A stretch of 64,000 nucleotides of DNA from Amorphophallus konjac. Lineage: Eukaryota > Streptophyta > Magnoliopsida > Alismatales > Araceae. The translations under genes were made by a program, and so were the position numbers. The DNA lies in NCBI GenBank assembly GCA_022559845.1, contig CM040118.1, forward strand, positions 446,708,053-446,772,052, read 5' to 3'. Under the pieces are notes generated by a model. The model searched no databases. It was given only the letters and a program-made list of their open reading frames with translations, and was not told the DNA's origin. Positions 1-9,872 of the stretch are shown in pieces; position 1 is the stretch's first letter, and each line of letters opens with the position of its first letter.

Positions 1-498
1 ACCCTTGTAATGTCGATAGGATCCTCGTGGACAATGGTAGCGCTTCAGATGTTTTGTCTTATGATTATTTTTTAAAGATGGATGAAAATCCATCGAAGTT
101 GCGTCCGATCTGAACCCCTCTGTGTGGGTTCAATGGTCAAGCTACCTATCTTGAGGGAGCACTTACCCTGCCAGTTACCCGTAAAACTCCCCCCAAAATT
201 GTAACATTTGTAGCCAACTTCATTATGGTAAAAAGGATGATGGCCTATAATGCCATCTTCGGCGGGGATATCATCGGTCTAATAAAGGTAGTGTCCTCCA
301 CTTTTCACCCAAAGATGAAGTTCCCCACCAAATACAACGTGGGGGAGGTAAGGGGTAGCCAAGCCGTAGCTAGAAGGTGTTATGTAGTTTCTATCGAGAC
401 TACAAAACCTGAGGAAGAAAATCGAGGGAAAGGGATCATTAAGGAAAAAGTGGCGAGAAGCAAACCTGGAGGGGAGCTATTATCGATCTACCTGGCCC
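1..498 (+). pseudogene. Element A: partial duplicate of a Tat-lineage gypsy protease domain
   Basis: Remnant of the aspartic protease of a Ty3/gypsy element. The + strand reads through a VDNGS active-site motif near position 30 (Asn where retroviral proteases usually have Thr), then a conserved tail ending in GELLSIYL near 495. A premature stop lies near 110. The stretch closely repeats 776 bp downstream (about 775-1274), so this is the left copy of a tandem partial duplication and is itself cut by the window edge. The Tat/Retand assignment rests on the style of the protease motif and on the reverse transcriptase further right. It cannot make a working product. Confidence 0.75.
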
Positions 499-1278
499 AG
501 TACGTGGTCAATCGTCGTGACCCCCCGCGAGACCCCTCGGAGGAGATCGACAATCGGCCCCGAGGTATCCACCTTAATGTCATCTCAGGAGGGTCGACTT
601 TCGGCAAGGATACTAGTCGAGGAAGAAAGTGCCACGCCGAGCGAGTAAGCCGAGGGAATGAGCCAGTGAAGCCCGTGACCCCAACTCCCAAACAGTAGAT
701 CGTGACGTTCTCCGACAAAGGCCTAAAGGGGGGTGCTTATCCCGCATGATGATGCACTTGTAATATCTGCAATTGTAAACCATTTTAATGTAGATAAGAT
801 CCTTGTGGACAATGGTAGCGCTCCGGACATTTTGTGTTACGACTATTTTTTAAAGATGGATGAAAATCCATCAAAGTTGCACCCGGTCCGAAGCCCTCTT
901 TGTTGGTTCAATGGTCAAGCTACCTATCCCGAGGGAGCACTTAGCCTACCAGTTACCCTCAAAACTCCCCCTAAAACCGTAACAATATTTGTGGCCAATT
1001 TCGTTATGGTAAAAAGGATGACGACCTATAATGTCATCTTCGGCCAGGGTATCATCAGTCGAATAAAGGCAGTGCCCTCCACTTTCCACCAAAAGATGAA
1101 GTTCCCCACCAAATATAACGTGGGGGAGATAAGGGGTAGCCAGGTCATGGCTAGAAGGTGTTATGTAATTTCTGTTGAGACCACAAAACCTGAGGAAGAA
1201 AACCAAGGGAAAGAGATCATTAAGAAAAAAGCGGCGACAAGCAAACCTGGAGGGGAGCTATTGTCGATCTACCTGTGA
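499..1278 (+). pseudogene. Element A: Tat-lineage gag tail and protease domain
   Basis: The second, better placed copy of the A protease region. It opens with a gag-protease linker (499-700, stop TAG near 697) containing the ISGGSTFGKD stretch. A decayed PHDDALVISA motif follows at about 740, then VDNGSAPDILCYDYF at about 805 and the same tail as the left copy, ending with a TGA near 1276. In intact elements this segment would release protease from Gag-Pol. Here stops and one frame change near 730 break it. It leads directly into the reverse-transcriptase relic, which is the normal order of a gypsy polyprotein. Confidence 0.75.
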
Positions 1279-2378
1279 AATGACCCGACCCTTGAAGTCA
1301 AAATTGGGGTAGATTTGTCGCCAAAAATTTAGGAGCAATATAAGAATTTCCTTTCAAGATACATTCACATCTTTGCATGGTCTGATGATGACCTCCCCGG
1401 GATCCCCGCGGAGACCGTCACGCATCGCTCAACCTCGATCCATCTGTCAAGCCTGCTCAACAACGGAAGAGAAGGCATGCCCCAGCTAAATAGGCGATTA
1501 TCAAATAACAAATCAGCAAGGGTAGGAAAATCGGGCTGTTTTGCCTGGTCCTTTACCCGAGCTGGCTAGCCAACATCGTCCTGGTGCCCAAAGCGTCAGG
1601 CAAATGGCGGATGTACGTCGACTTCACTTACCTGATCAAGGCTACATCGAAGGATTGCTACCTGCTCTCGAGCATCGACCAATTAGTCGACTCAACGTCA
1701 GGTAATGAGCTACCCAGCTTCCTCGATGCCTATTCTGGAAATCACTAAATCCAGACGCATTTGGAGGACGCCAAGAGGACAACTTTTACTTCTAACTTTG
1801 ACGTATACTGCTACACCCAAATGCCTTTCGAGCTTAAGAATGTTGCTGCGACGTATCAGAGGCAAGTGAATTAAATATTCGAGGACCAGATTGGTAGAAA
1901 TGTAGAAGTCTACATCGACGACATGCTGGTCAAGACCCCAAAAGCTAAAGACCACTTTGCCGATCTGGCAGAAACATTTGAAGCACTCCAGGAATATAAC
2001 ATGAAGCTTAACCCCGCCAAGTGTGCCTTTGGGGTTAAGACAGGTAAAGTTTTGGGTTTCTTAGTCACCCATCGGGGAATCGAGGTGAACCCTAATAAAA
2101 TCCAACCCATCTTTGATATGTGATGACCATAAAGCATCAAGGACGTGCAACGCCTAATGGGACGGGACTCTCAATCGCTTCATGTCCCAAGCCATGGAGG
2201 GCTACCTACCATTCTTCTAGCTTTTGAGAGGACCCAAGGTGGATGCCCCGACCTTCTCCTGGGACGACGAGTGTGAGCAGGCCTTCATCGAGTTAAAATA
2301 GTTCCTAATGGCACCACCTATACTCTCGAAACCATCCCTAGGAGAAACCTTGTATCTCTATCTCTCAGCGACACCTTC
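1279..2378 (+). pseudogene. Element A: Tat-lineage reverse transcriptase / RNase H start, decayed
   Basis: Frameshifted reverse-transcriptase relic. Recognisable pieces in order are FAWSDDDLPGIP (near 1375), a primer-grip-side piece near 1600-1700, YIDDMLVK (the polymerase catalytic YxDD, about 1909-1935), LNPAKCAFGV and LGFLVTHRGIE (about 2010-2090), then the connection to RNase H (SWDDECEQAF near 2260, LYLYLSATPS near 2350). Several stops and frame changes make it non-functional. The wording of these motifs is typical of the Tat/Ogre/Retand branch of Ty3/gypsy. The reading ends abruptly where element B begins, so B is the younger insertion. Confidence 0.8.
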
Positions 2379-2622
2379 TGTAACGCCCCAAATTTTTCGG
2401 ATCAGAATCCGTGGGTTTCGGAGCACTTTCGTGGGTCCCGGATCATGTTTTGTGATTAAATTGGATTTTGGCTATTTAGCCTACGGACCCCCGTGCGGGG
2501 TGAACCGTTGAGTTTTCGGGCTCTGGGACACTGCAAGCGCATTGTGCGCTTTTCGAGGATCATGGGAGTGATTTTCCCCATTTTTCCTATTTTTTAGATT
2601 TTAAATCCCTAATCGTTTTCTT

Positions 2623-2628
2623 TATAAA
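2623..2628 (+). promoter_or_regulatory. Putative LTR promoter TATA box of B
   Basis: TATAAA about 245 bp into the 5' LTR, in a TTTATAAACC context, followed by a pyrimidine-rich leader. The 3' LTR has the equivalent TATATAAAC at 9007-9015. The position fits an RNA polymerase II LTR promoter; no transcription evidence is available. Confidence 0.5.
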
Positions 2629-3184
2629 CCTTTAACCACCCCCTCTCACCCTCATTCTCACACTCTCTCCCTATTTCCTCTCGTTTCTCTCTTTCTCTTC
2701 CTCTCTTCTCCGGGTGGCCGACGGAGGCAGAGGAGGGCGAGGTGGAGGCGATGTGGGGGTGGTGAGCGGCAAGGATGGAGTGAGGATCGGAGGCAGAGGC
2801 GGTGGTGCGGTGAGGCTTCATCCGTGGATTTCAGAACCCGACAGTGATTCAAGAGACATTTTCGTGTGGAATCGGCGTCCTCGGCGCAGGTAATGGTCGG
2901 TGGAGGTAGGGGGATGGATCCTTGGCCCTTCCTTTCCATTTCCCGCTATTTGTAGGCTGAGACGAGGCCGAGAGTGGGTTTTTTTGTTCATGCTGGGGAG
3001 ATTTTTCCATGTTTAGGGCGAGTGACGGTTTTCTCAGGATCGAGTGATGTTTCACCGTTTAATTCCATGCATTTTATGGTTTGGGACCCAGGGTAAGCTC
3101 CCCGAGGTTCTCCCCGTCGATCGGGATCAAGTGCGGTGTAGAATGGGACCCCACGATTAGGGTCAGATTCCTGGTTCACCGGTT

Positions 3185-3392
3185 TCGGTCAACCAACTGG
3201 GGGAGTCCGGTCGATTGAACCGGTTCACCATGGTGAGGGCGACCGAGTTGGTTCAGTCGACCGACCCTTGAGGGCCGGTCGACTGACCCTCCATTGGTAG
3301 GTGGACCGACCCCAGGGGTAGGTCGACCGAACTCAGCCTCTTTTGCCCGTTTTGGCCTCCGATCGACCCGGTTGTGACCCTTTGGTTGACCT
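3185..3392 (+). repeat. GGTCGAC-type palindromic motif array in B 5' LTR
   Basis: Irregularly spaced copies of a GTCGACCGA/GGTCGACTGA motif (clear at 3255-3265, 3276-3286 and 3321-3331, weaker copies around them) alternate with GGTTCA and GGGGTAGG spacers. The B 3' LTR has a shorter version (9575-9735) lacking at least one unit, so unit number changes within one element. Confidence 0.75.
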
Positions 3393-5148
3393 TTGGCCCC
3401 GTAGATGTCCCGCACACCCCGTAGGGACCGGCTTCAAATTTTTAGGTGTCTGGAGTAATCATGATACCTCGATTGGTGTGCCCATATGATTTTGACTGTC
3501 CGAGTGACCCCATGTGTTTTGGGCTTCCTTGTTTCGCTAGATCGAGTCACTGTGTACCGGTATAAGTGCGGAGGGTTGTCCCTGCATGATGTTAGCTTTT
3601 CCGAGAAATGGTTTTGTGTACGGGCCATGCGTATGGCCAGTGAATTTGAGTCCAGTGACCCAGCCAGGGGCTGGGGGTTTCTTAGTCTCCCTTAGGAAGA
3701 GAATGGACCCGGCGGTTGTAGGCCGCCTTAAGAGTCCATTTGACTGTGATTTTTGACTCTTGAACTAGGTTGATTTGACAGCATGGCGTCATATGGTGAA
3801 ACGGCCTTGGGATGAGTCGCATGACTCTATGGCTGTTGGATTAGCGAGTCTAGCTAGTCATTCTGAGCCTGGTGGCACCGAACCACCCTGTGTTACTTCG
3901 GTGTTTCTTCTACCGAGAGCTTCTTCCTCGAGTGACATTTCTCACTAGTCGTAGCTTTCATGCGCACGCGTGTACGGACCCACTTGAGATTGGTGGAGAG
4001 CTTGTCCCGGTGAGATGGTTTTTAGGCTGGTTACCGTAGGGCCCCTCGTCTTTGCAGCCTGAGTCTAGGCTAAGGGGAAACTAGCTAGAGGACCCAACTT
4101 AGAGCGCATAGTCTATGTGTGCACACGTGGTTGGGGGCGTCGGAGCCGCGTTGACGAGTAAGACCCCAACTAGTCCTTATTCTATGGTTACTTGTGTATG
4201 GTGTCTCAGTTTTCGCCTGGGGTGAGGTAGGGAGACACCTAAGGCTGCGGACTAAGTCATCAGTGGACGCATCCAGCCATGCTTCTAGTGGGCAGTTCTC
4301 CTGTCACACGAGATGAGTTTCTTTGTGGTTCTTCGAGTGACTTCTGTGCGCTTTTCCCGATGTTGAGTCTAGGGTTCCGGTAGAGTTATCAAGGTTTCAC
4401 CCGTAGATAGTGTAGGGTTCATGACGGTAAGGTTGTTACTGTACCCTTGGACCGCGTGGTCTTAGTTGGGTCTCCATCTATGAGGACGGGCCTCCACGAC
4501 AGAGATGTCATGGTATTTCCTTTGGTAGTGTAGCCAAGGTTTCTCGTTGCTTTAATGGTCCCCGACCATGAGATTGGGGTTTACTTTTCATTGCCATTAG
4601 GAGTAGCTTAGAGAGTCGTGGTTCTATCGGTTGTCGTTGTTACCGTTCTTACTACGTTTGTTACTTCTATTGTTATTGTTGCTGTTGCTACTCATGTTCC
4701 TGTCGTTGTTGTTATTGTTATTGCTGTTGTTTACCGTCGTTATTTTAGTGGTGGGGATCCGCGGGACCACTACTGAGCTAATGAGATGAGACTCGCCCCT
4801 TTCTTTTCAGGTGTTGCTATTCCTCCTTGAGGTTCGGAGGCGCAGCGCTGAGGTTCGTAATTACCAGCTTGCCGGAGTCGAGGGTGTACCCGATGATAGA
4901 GTATGTTTCTTTTCCCTGTAAACGGTACTTTGTTAGACTGGACTCTGCAGCTAGTTTATTAATTAAAAATGTAATTTATTTTCTGTTATTTGAATAGTTA
5001 ATTGTGTAGCTTTTTTCCTGCATTATTTTAAATTTCAATGTACCTCCACACACCCAATAACACTTTTGAGCCATCCGACTCATGGGTGGCGGACCAGGAT
5101 TCGAATGGTATCGGGTAATTCCCAGTATCCGGATCTTGGGTTGTTACA

Positions 5149-5165
5149 GATGGTATCAGAGTAGG
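5149..5165 (+). other. Primer binding site of B
   Basis: TGGTATCAGAG starts 2 bp after the LTR end (5151). This matches the initiator tRNA-Met primer site typical of many plant gypsy and copia elements and fixes the 5' LTR boundary. Confidence 0.85.
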
Positions 5166-8100
5166 AGTTGTGGACGTACATGGGAATTTGAGATAGTTGC
5201 AGTGTTCCAGAGTCCATAAGGTCCAGTATAGTCGGCAGTTGGCATAGGATTTTTGTGTTTATTTACCACATTGTTTCTCGCGTGAGAGCTAGAGTGCATG
5301 GTATTGGCACTGTGAAGGTAGTTTTGATTATCGTCGAAGTGCCGACGGGGGCCTGAGGAGTAAGATAAAGAGTTGTCCTTCCCCAAAGGTGGTGGCCCTA
5401 GCTATGCTGCATTGGGCAGAGTTTTGCCGGCAGGTGTGAGTCTACGGTGCTGCATTCGAGGAATTAGTGATGAGGCTAGGTGGTTGGCGAGGATAGTTCA
5501 TGTTTAGGTGGCTGTGAGTGTGCTCTGGTGGAGTTAGTGTTGTTTTGGCCACCCCGGCTTAAGGTTTAGCCAGCCCCTGAGATGTGAAGAGCGTGTTTTT
5601 GGGTGGCAAAGAGGATGCCTTGATCGAGAAAGTGCTCAGACGAGTGGAGGATCCTCTTGGCGAGCTGTTGATTGTCAAGCCTTACATTTCCATCATGCTC
5701 TGTGGTGTCAGAGATGACGGTCCAATCCTGATCATTTTTGCGGATCTCGAGGCAAAAATGGATGGAGATGTCCCAGTAAGTTCTAAGTCTTGCGCACCTG
5801 CGTATGAATGGGTTGTGTTAGCTCTGGATTTGGTTTGAGTTGGTATGGTGGTGGCTTAGTTCTGGGCCCAAGTCGTGGAATTAGGGGCCATTATGCACCG
5901 TAATGAATGCACCGTGTGAGGTGGCAGATGAGATATAAGGGTTCAACGGTATGTTTAGGAATTAAGGTTAAGCTGAGGCAGGTGCCGATCATGGTTCGTG
6001 TTGTGGCTCTTGGTGTGGTGGTCCGCGTGGCAGCAGCTCAGAAGATGGACATTTTGAGAACACAAGAATTGAGAATGGATTCGTGTCAGTAAGGACAGAT
6101 TCGAGGGAATAATGTCCTGTGATTATTAATATATCAGCCTTCGATCCTGGCATCTTTAGTGATTTTCTTCACTCCTCGATAAGTTTTTTGACGTGTTAAT
6201 GGTTCCGGGATCAGAGACAGGCATAAGTAGGGAGCATGTGGCAGCGGTTAGCTGAACCGCTGTGGCAGGGTGTGGCTGGCGAGCAGCAGAGTCAGTGCTC
6301 GAGGTATGGTGAGTTGCAGTGTGGGGAATTGCAATGGTGTGCCGGGAGATGCTACTAGTGTGGTCCGATAGGACATTTGGCAAGTGTCGTTGGAGGAGCT
6401 GACCTGATGGTAGCAATGGTTTTTCCTGGTGCTGGAAGGTGACGTTCCTAGCGTGCATGAGATTCGAGGTCAGGTCAAGCGTGGAGACCTCCTGCTACGT
6501 AGGAGGTATGTTGGTGTCTCCTTGGTTGGGGAGAATTATGTTCGGTTAAATTCCATCGTCTTGCATCACTTGTTCGGATTGGTTGGCCTCCTCTAGTGTG
6601 CCATGAAGTCCGTGCGAGATGTGTTCTTTGTTTTGGCAGTGTGACTGCCAGTAAGAATTCATGCCCATCCCCTTGATGCGTAAGGGTGTGTTGGCTCTAT
6701 TATGGGAGGATGAGCATCAAATGGGCTATGTGCGTGGGAATGCATGGCTAGTGTTATGATTCTCGATGCATTGTGGATCGGAGCCTGTGGAGTTGCAGGA
6801 GGATTGTCAGATCAAGAGAGAGAACCTGTGCTCTGGGTTCGAGGTATTTGAGTTTTCCTCACCCTATTTTTTGGAGTTAGCCAATCGTAGTAAGAATGTT
6901 TTGGAATGTGGATGTCGAGGTTGTCTGTGTGATTGTGTGCATTGTGCAGAGTGCGCAGCGAAAGGTGGACTCATAACCCACAGGCCCAGGATCGTGCTGA
7001 TGGCAGGAATTGGAAGCATCCTAGAGAATTAGTAGAGTGTTGGAGGTTTTGACCGATGAGAGAAGGTCATTTCCTCGGTACGAGGTTGTTTTTGGTTGTG
7101 TGTGCCATGTCGTCGTCGTGCCATTACTTGAGACATTGTGATTTGTGGCACTGGCAACAAAGAGAGCTGGGGAAATATGACGGCAGATGTGTCGGATGAG
7201 TACCCTATTCATTCGTTGGAAGCGGTGTCAGGTGTTTGGTGGTTGACCCAGTTGAGGGTCGCAAAGGAATAGTCTGATGGAGGATGAGGACACGATGATC
7301 GAAGTCAATGAGCTAGGTGCTCAACTCGTGTTGTAAGTTGTGTCCTCAGATGGAATTGTGGTCCTAGAGATGTGTTTTTCGAGGAAAGAATTTGTGGGTC
7401 ACAATTGGTAGCTGAGAACAGCTGGTTAGGCTAGCCGAGTGGTCAACTGTGATAATGTCTAGAAGAGGCCCAGTTGAGTCCAAGAGTTCCAAATGTGGTA
7501 AGAAGGACCCAGTTGTGGCAAGGATCTGCGATGTGTAGAGATCCATGCAGATTGGTTGCGGCATCGTCGACTAAGTTGCTATGGTAGAAGATGGCACTTG
7601 TCTGTCCTAGAGATATGTGTCGTGATTTGTTGAGGTTACATCCTATGGCTCTGTGGAGAAAGCAGAGCCGAGATTGGCAGGTGTCCATTTGAAATAATTA
7701 AGATGAAGGCTTTGATGAGGCTATGGAATGGACGATGCCTGAGTATGGAGGTACCAGGAGTATGTCGTCAATGAGAGCCTTGGCCTTATGGCTAGCATGG
7801 GAGGAGTTCCCTATAAGTCTAAGTCTAGAGTTGATGTGGATCAAGGATTGTGGAGTCTTGTCGTTTCATTTCGTCATGCCCCCCTGAGAGAGTAGAGTTG
7901 ACGTGAGGATCAGAATCAGATGCGGTGTCTGAGTAAGGACCGACTCGAGAAGTGATAATGGTTAGTATAAGAGTCAATGGATGGCCCATCGAGATTTAGA
8001 ATGAGCTTATTGGGCCAGGTGAAGGATCAAGAAAGAGGATAGTTAAGCAAGTCGAATTTCTCGTTGACGAATAGCTGGTAGTTGGCGATTGGACTTTCAT

Positions 8101-8771
8101 AGTCAGAAAATGCCTGTTAAGGTATGTCGAGAATGGCGGAACCGTGTGTAGGCGAGGCCTTGGGTGGCCGATCATAATGTACCTTTTCCCAGATTGGATT
8201 TGGGATTAGAGAAGGTTTATGTTGGGACCGTAGTTGGTTCAGTGGTGTTGTTGGTGTTCGGCTCGCTGGATATGAGAGTGTTCATGGTGTGAAGCCGACA
8301 GAATTGTGGCAGTCAATTGAGGTGACTATGTGAGCTGGTCGAGGCTCAGCATTGGTTGTCCCTTACAAAGGGCGTGAGGTCAATCAGCAGAACGAGAGGC
8401 TGACATTTGGTTGGTCCACTAAGCATGGATTTTATCGGTGGTAGGTTTTCGTGACGTGGGTCGCGTCTCCTCAGTAGGCGAGATGGTGGCAGTGATGCCA
8501 TGGTTGGAGTTCCGTTGTAGCTAAGGTGGTGCCAGACTTGTGTTCTTTGTGTGCTATGCTCGCTCTGAGAATCGATGTGTTTTGGCATATGGAGCAGGAT
8601 GATTTTGCTCGTGATCATGGTCTGGCTGTGTCCCTCAGGAACTATGTTTTCACAAGAATTGAGGTTGTAGCAGGAGCTCAGGGAGCGTTGCCAGCTAGAA
8701 GAATCGTCCCCCCCTGTGAGATGATCGTTGCTTCCAATTTTGAGGATGAAATTTTTGTAAGGAGGGAAGAC
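5166..8771 (+). pseudogene. Element B internal region: eroded, gag trace, almost no pol
   Basis: A 3.6-kb TG-rich stretch with no sustained gypsy reading frame. The 15-mer AGTGCCGACGGGGGC (5338-5352) and about 90 bp after it match the start of the element C gag (28913 onward), so a gag relic begins here. A short SMDFI reading at 8422-8436 resembles the integrase core entry. The 13-mer CATAACCCACAGG at 6972-6984 is shared with C at 30647. Between these I recognise no domain. A polypurine tract (AAGGAGGGAAGA, 8759-8770) precedes the 3' LTR. Either the element was always largely non-coding, or pol decayed beyond recognition by eye. Confidence 0.6.
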
Positions 8772-9872
8772 TGTAACGCCCTGGATTTTTCAGATCAAAA
8801 TCTGTGGGTTTCGGAGCACTTTCGTGAGTCCTGGATCGAGTTTTGTGATTAAATTAGATTTTTGGCTATTTAGCCTTTGGATCCCTGTGTGGAGTGAACC
8901 GTTGAGTTTTCGAGCTCCGAGACGCTGCAGGTGCATTGTGCGCTTTCTAAGGATCTTGGGGGTGATTTTTCCCATTTTTCCTATTTTTAAATCCCAAATC
9001 ATTTTCTATATAAACATTTAACCACCCTTTCTCACCCTCATTGTCACACTCTCTCCCTCTCTCCTCTCGTTTCTCTCTTTCTCTCCCTCTCATCTCTGGG
9101 TGGCCGACGGAGGCATAGGAGGGTAAGGTAGAGGCAACATGGGGGCGACGAGCGGCAAGGATGGAGCAAGGATCGGAGGCGGTGACACGGTGAGGCTTCG
9201 TCCGTAGATTTTGGAACCCGGCAGCGATTCGAGAGGCATTTTCGCGTGGAATCGGCATCCTCGGTGTAGGCAATCGTCGACGGAGGTAGGTGGATGGATC
9301 CTTGGCCCTTCCTTTCCATTTCCCGTGATTTGTAGGCCGAGGCAAGGCCAAGAGTGGATTTTTTTGTTCATGCCGGGGTGATTTTTCCATGTTTAGGGCG
9401 AGTGACGATTTTCGCCAGATCGGGCGAAGTTTGGCCGTTTAATTCCATGCATTTTGTGGTTTGGGACCCGGGGTAAGGTCCCTGATGTTCTCCCCCCCCC
9501 CCCCCCCCCGACCAGGATCGAGTGGGGCGTGGAATGGGACTCCACAAGTGGGGTTGGATTCCTGGTTCATCGGTTTCGGTCAACCGATCGGGGAGTTCGA
9601 TCGACAAAACCGGTTCGCCACGGTGAGGGCGACCGGTTCAGCCGACCGACCCTCTACTAGTAGGTCGACTGAACCCAGGCTCTTTTGCCCGTTTTGGCCT
9701 CCGGTCAACCTGGTTGTGACACTTTGGTCGACCTTTGGCCCCGTAGATGTCCCAGACACCCCGTAGGGACCGGCTTCATGTTTTTGGGTGTCCGGAGTAA
9801 TCATGGTACCTCGATTAGTGTGACCCTATGATTTTGAGGGTCCAGGTGGCCCCATGTGTTCTGGGCTTCCTT
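8772..9872 (+). mobile_element. Element B 3' LTR, left part
   Basis: It restarts with TGTAACGCCC and follows the 5' LTR closely (GTGGGTTTCGGAGCACTTTC in both). It holds the second motif array (9575-9735) and an 18-base C run (9492-9509) where the 5' LTR has only four C. It stops at 9872 in the middle of LTR sequence because element N is inserted; the LTR resumes at 22023. Confidence 0.85.
9868..9872 (+). repeat. Target site duplication of N, left
   Basis: TCCTT immediately before the N LTR. The same five bases follow the N 3' LTR at 22023-22027, and the uninterrupted B 5' LTR has a single TCCTT at this point. Confidence 0.95.

Larger units (their letters stand above)
2379..5148 (+). mobile_element. 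Element B 5' LTR (2.8 kb)
   Basis: It starts TGTAACG and ends GTTACA, an inverted terminal hexamer, and is followed at once by a tRNA-Met-type primer site. The same sequence recurs from 8772, confirming an LTR. Inside are a TATA box (2623-2628), pyrimidine-rich leader DNA (2640-2710), an array of GGTCGAC-type palindromes (3185-3392), an interrupted GTT/ATT trinucleotide tract (4625-4745) and a TGAGC stem-loop near 4774. The termini, trinucleotide tract and 3' end resemble those of element C, so B and C are sister families. The left flank CCTTC (2374-2378) should be the target duplication; its partner would lie beyond the window. Confidence 0.85.

Noticed and set aside
5151..5162. Possible tRNA gene at TGGTATCAGAGC sites (also 12984, 25150, 48669, 57990)
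   Set aside because: Only the primer-site complement of a tRNA 3' end, placed next to LTR ends; no cloverleaf.
5584..5838. 84-codon open frame in B
   Set aside because: No similarity to gag or pol recognised and no partner in C.
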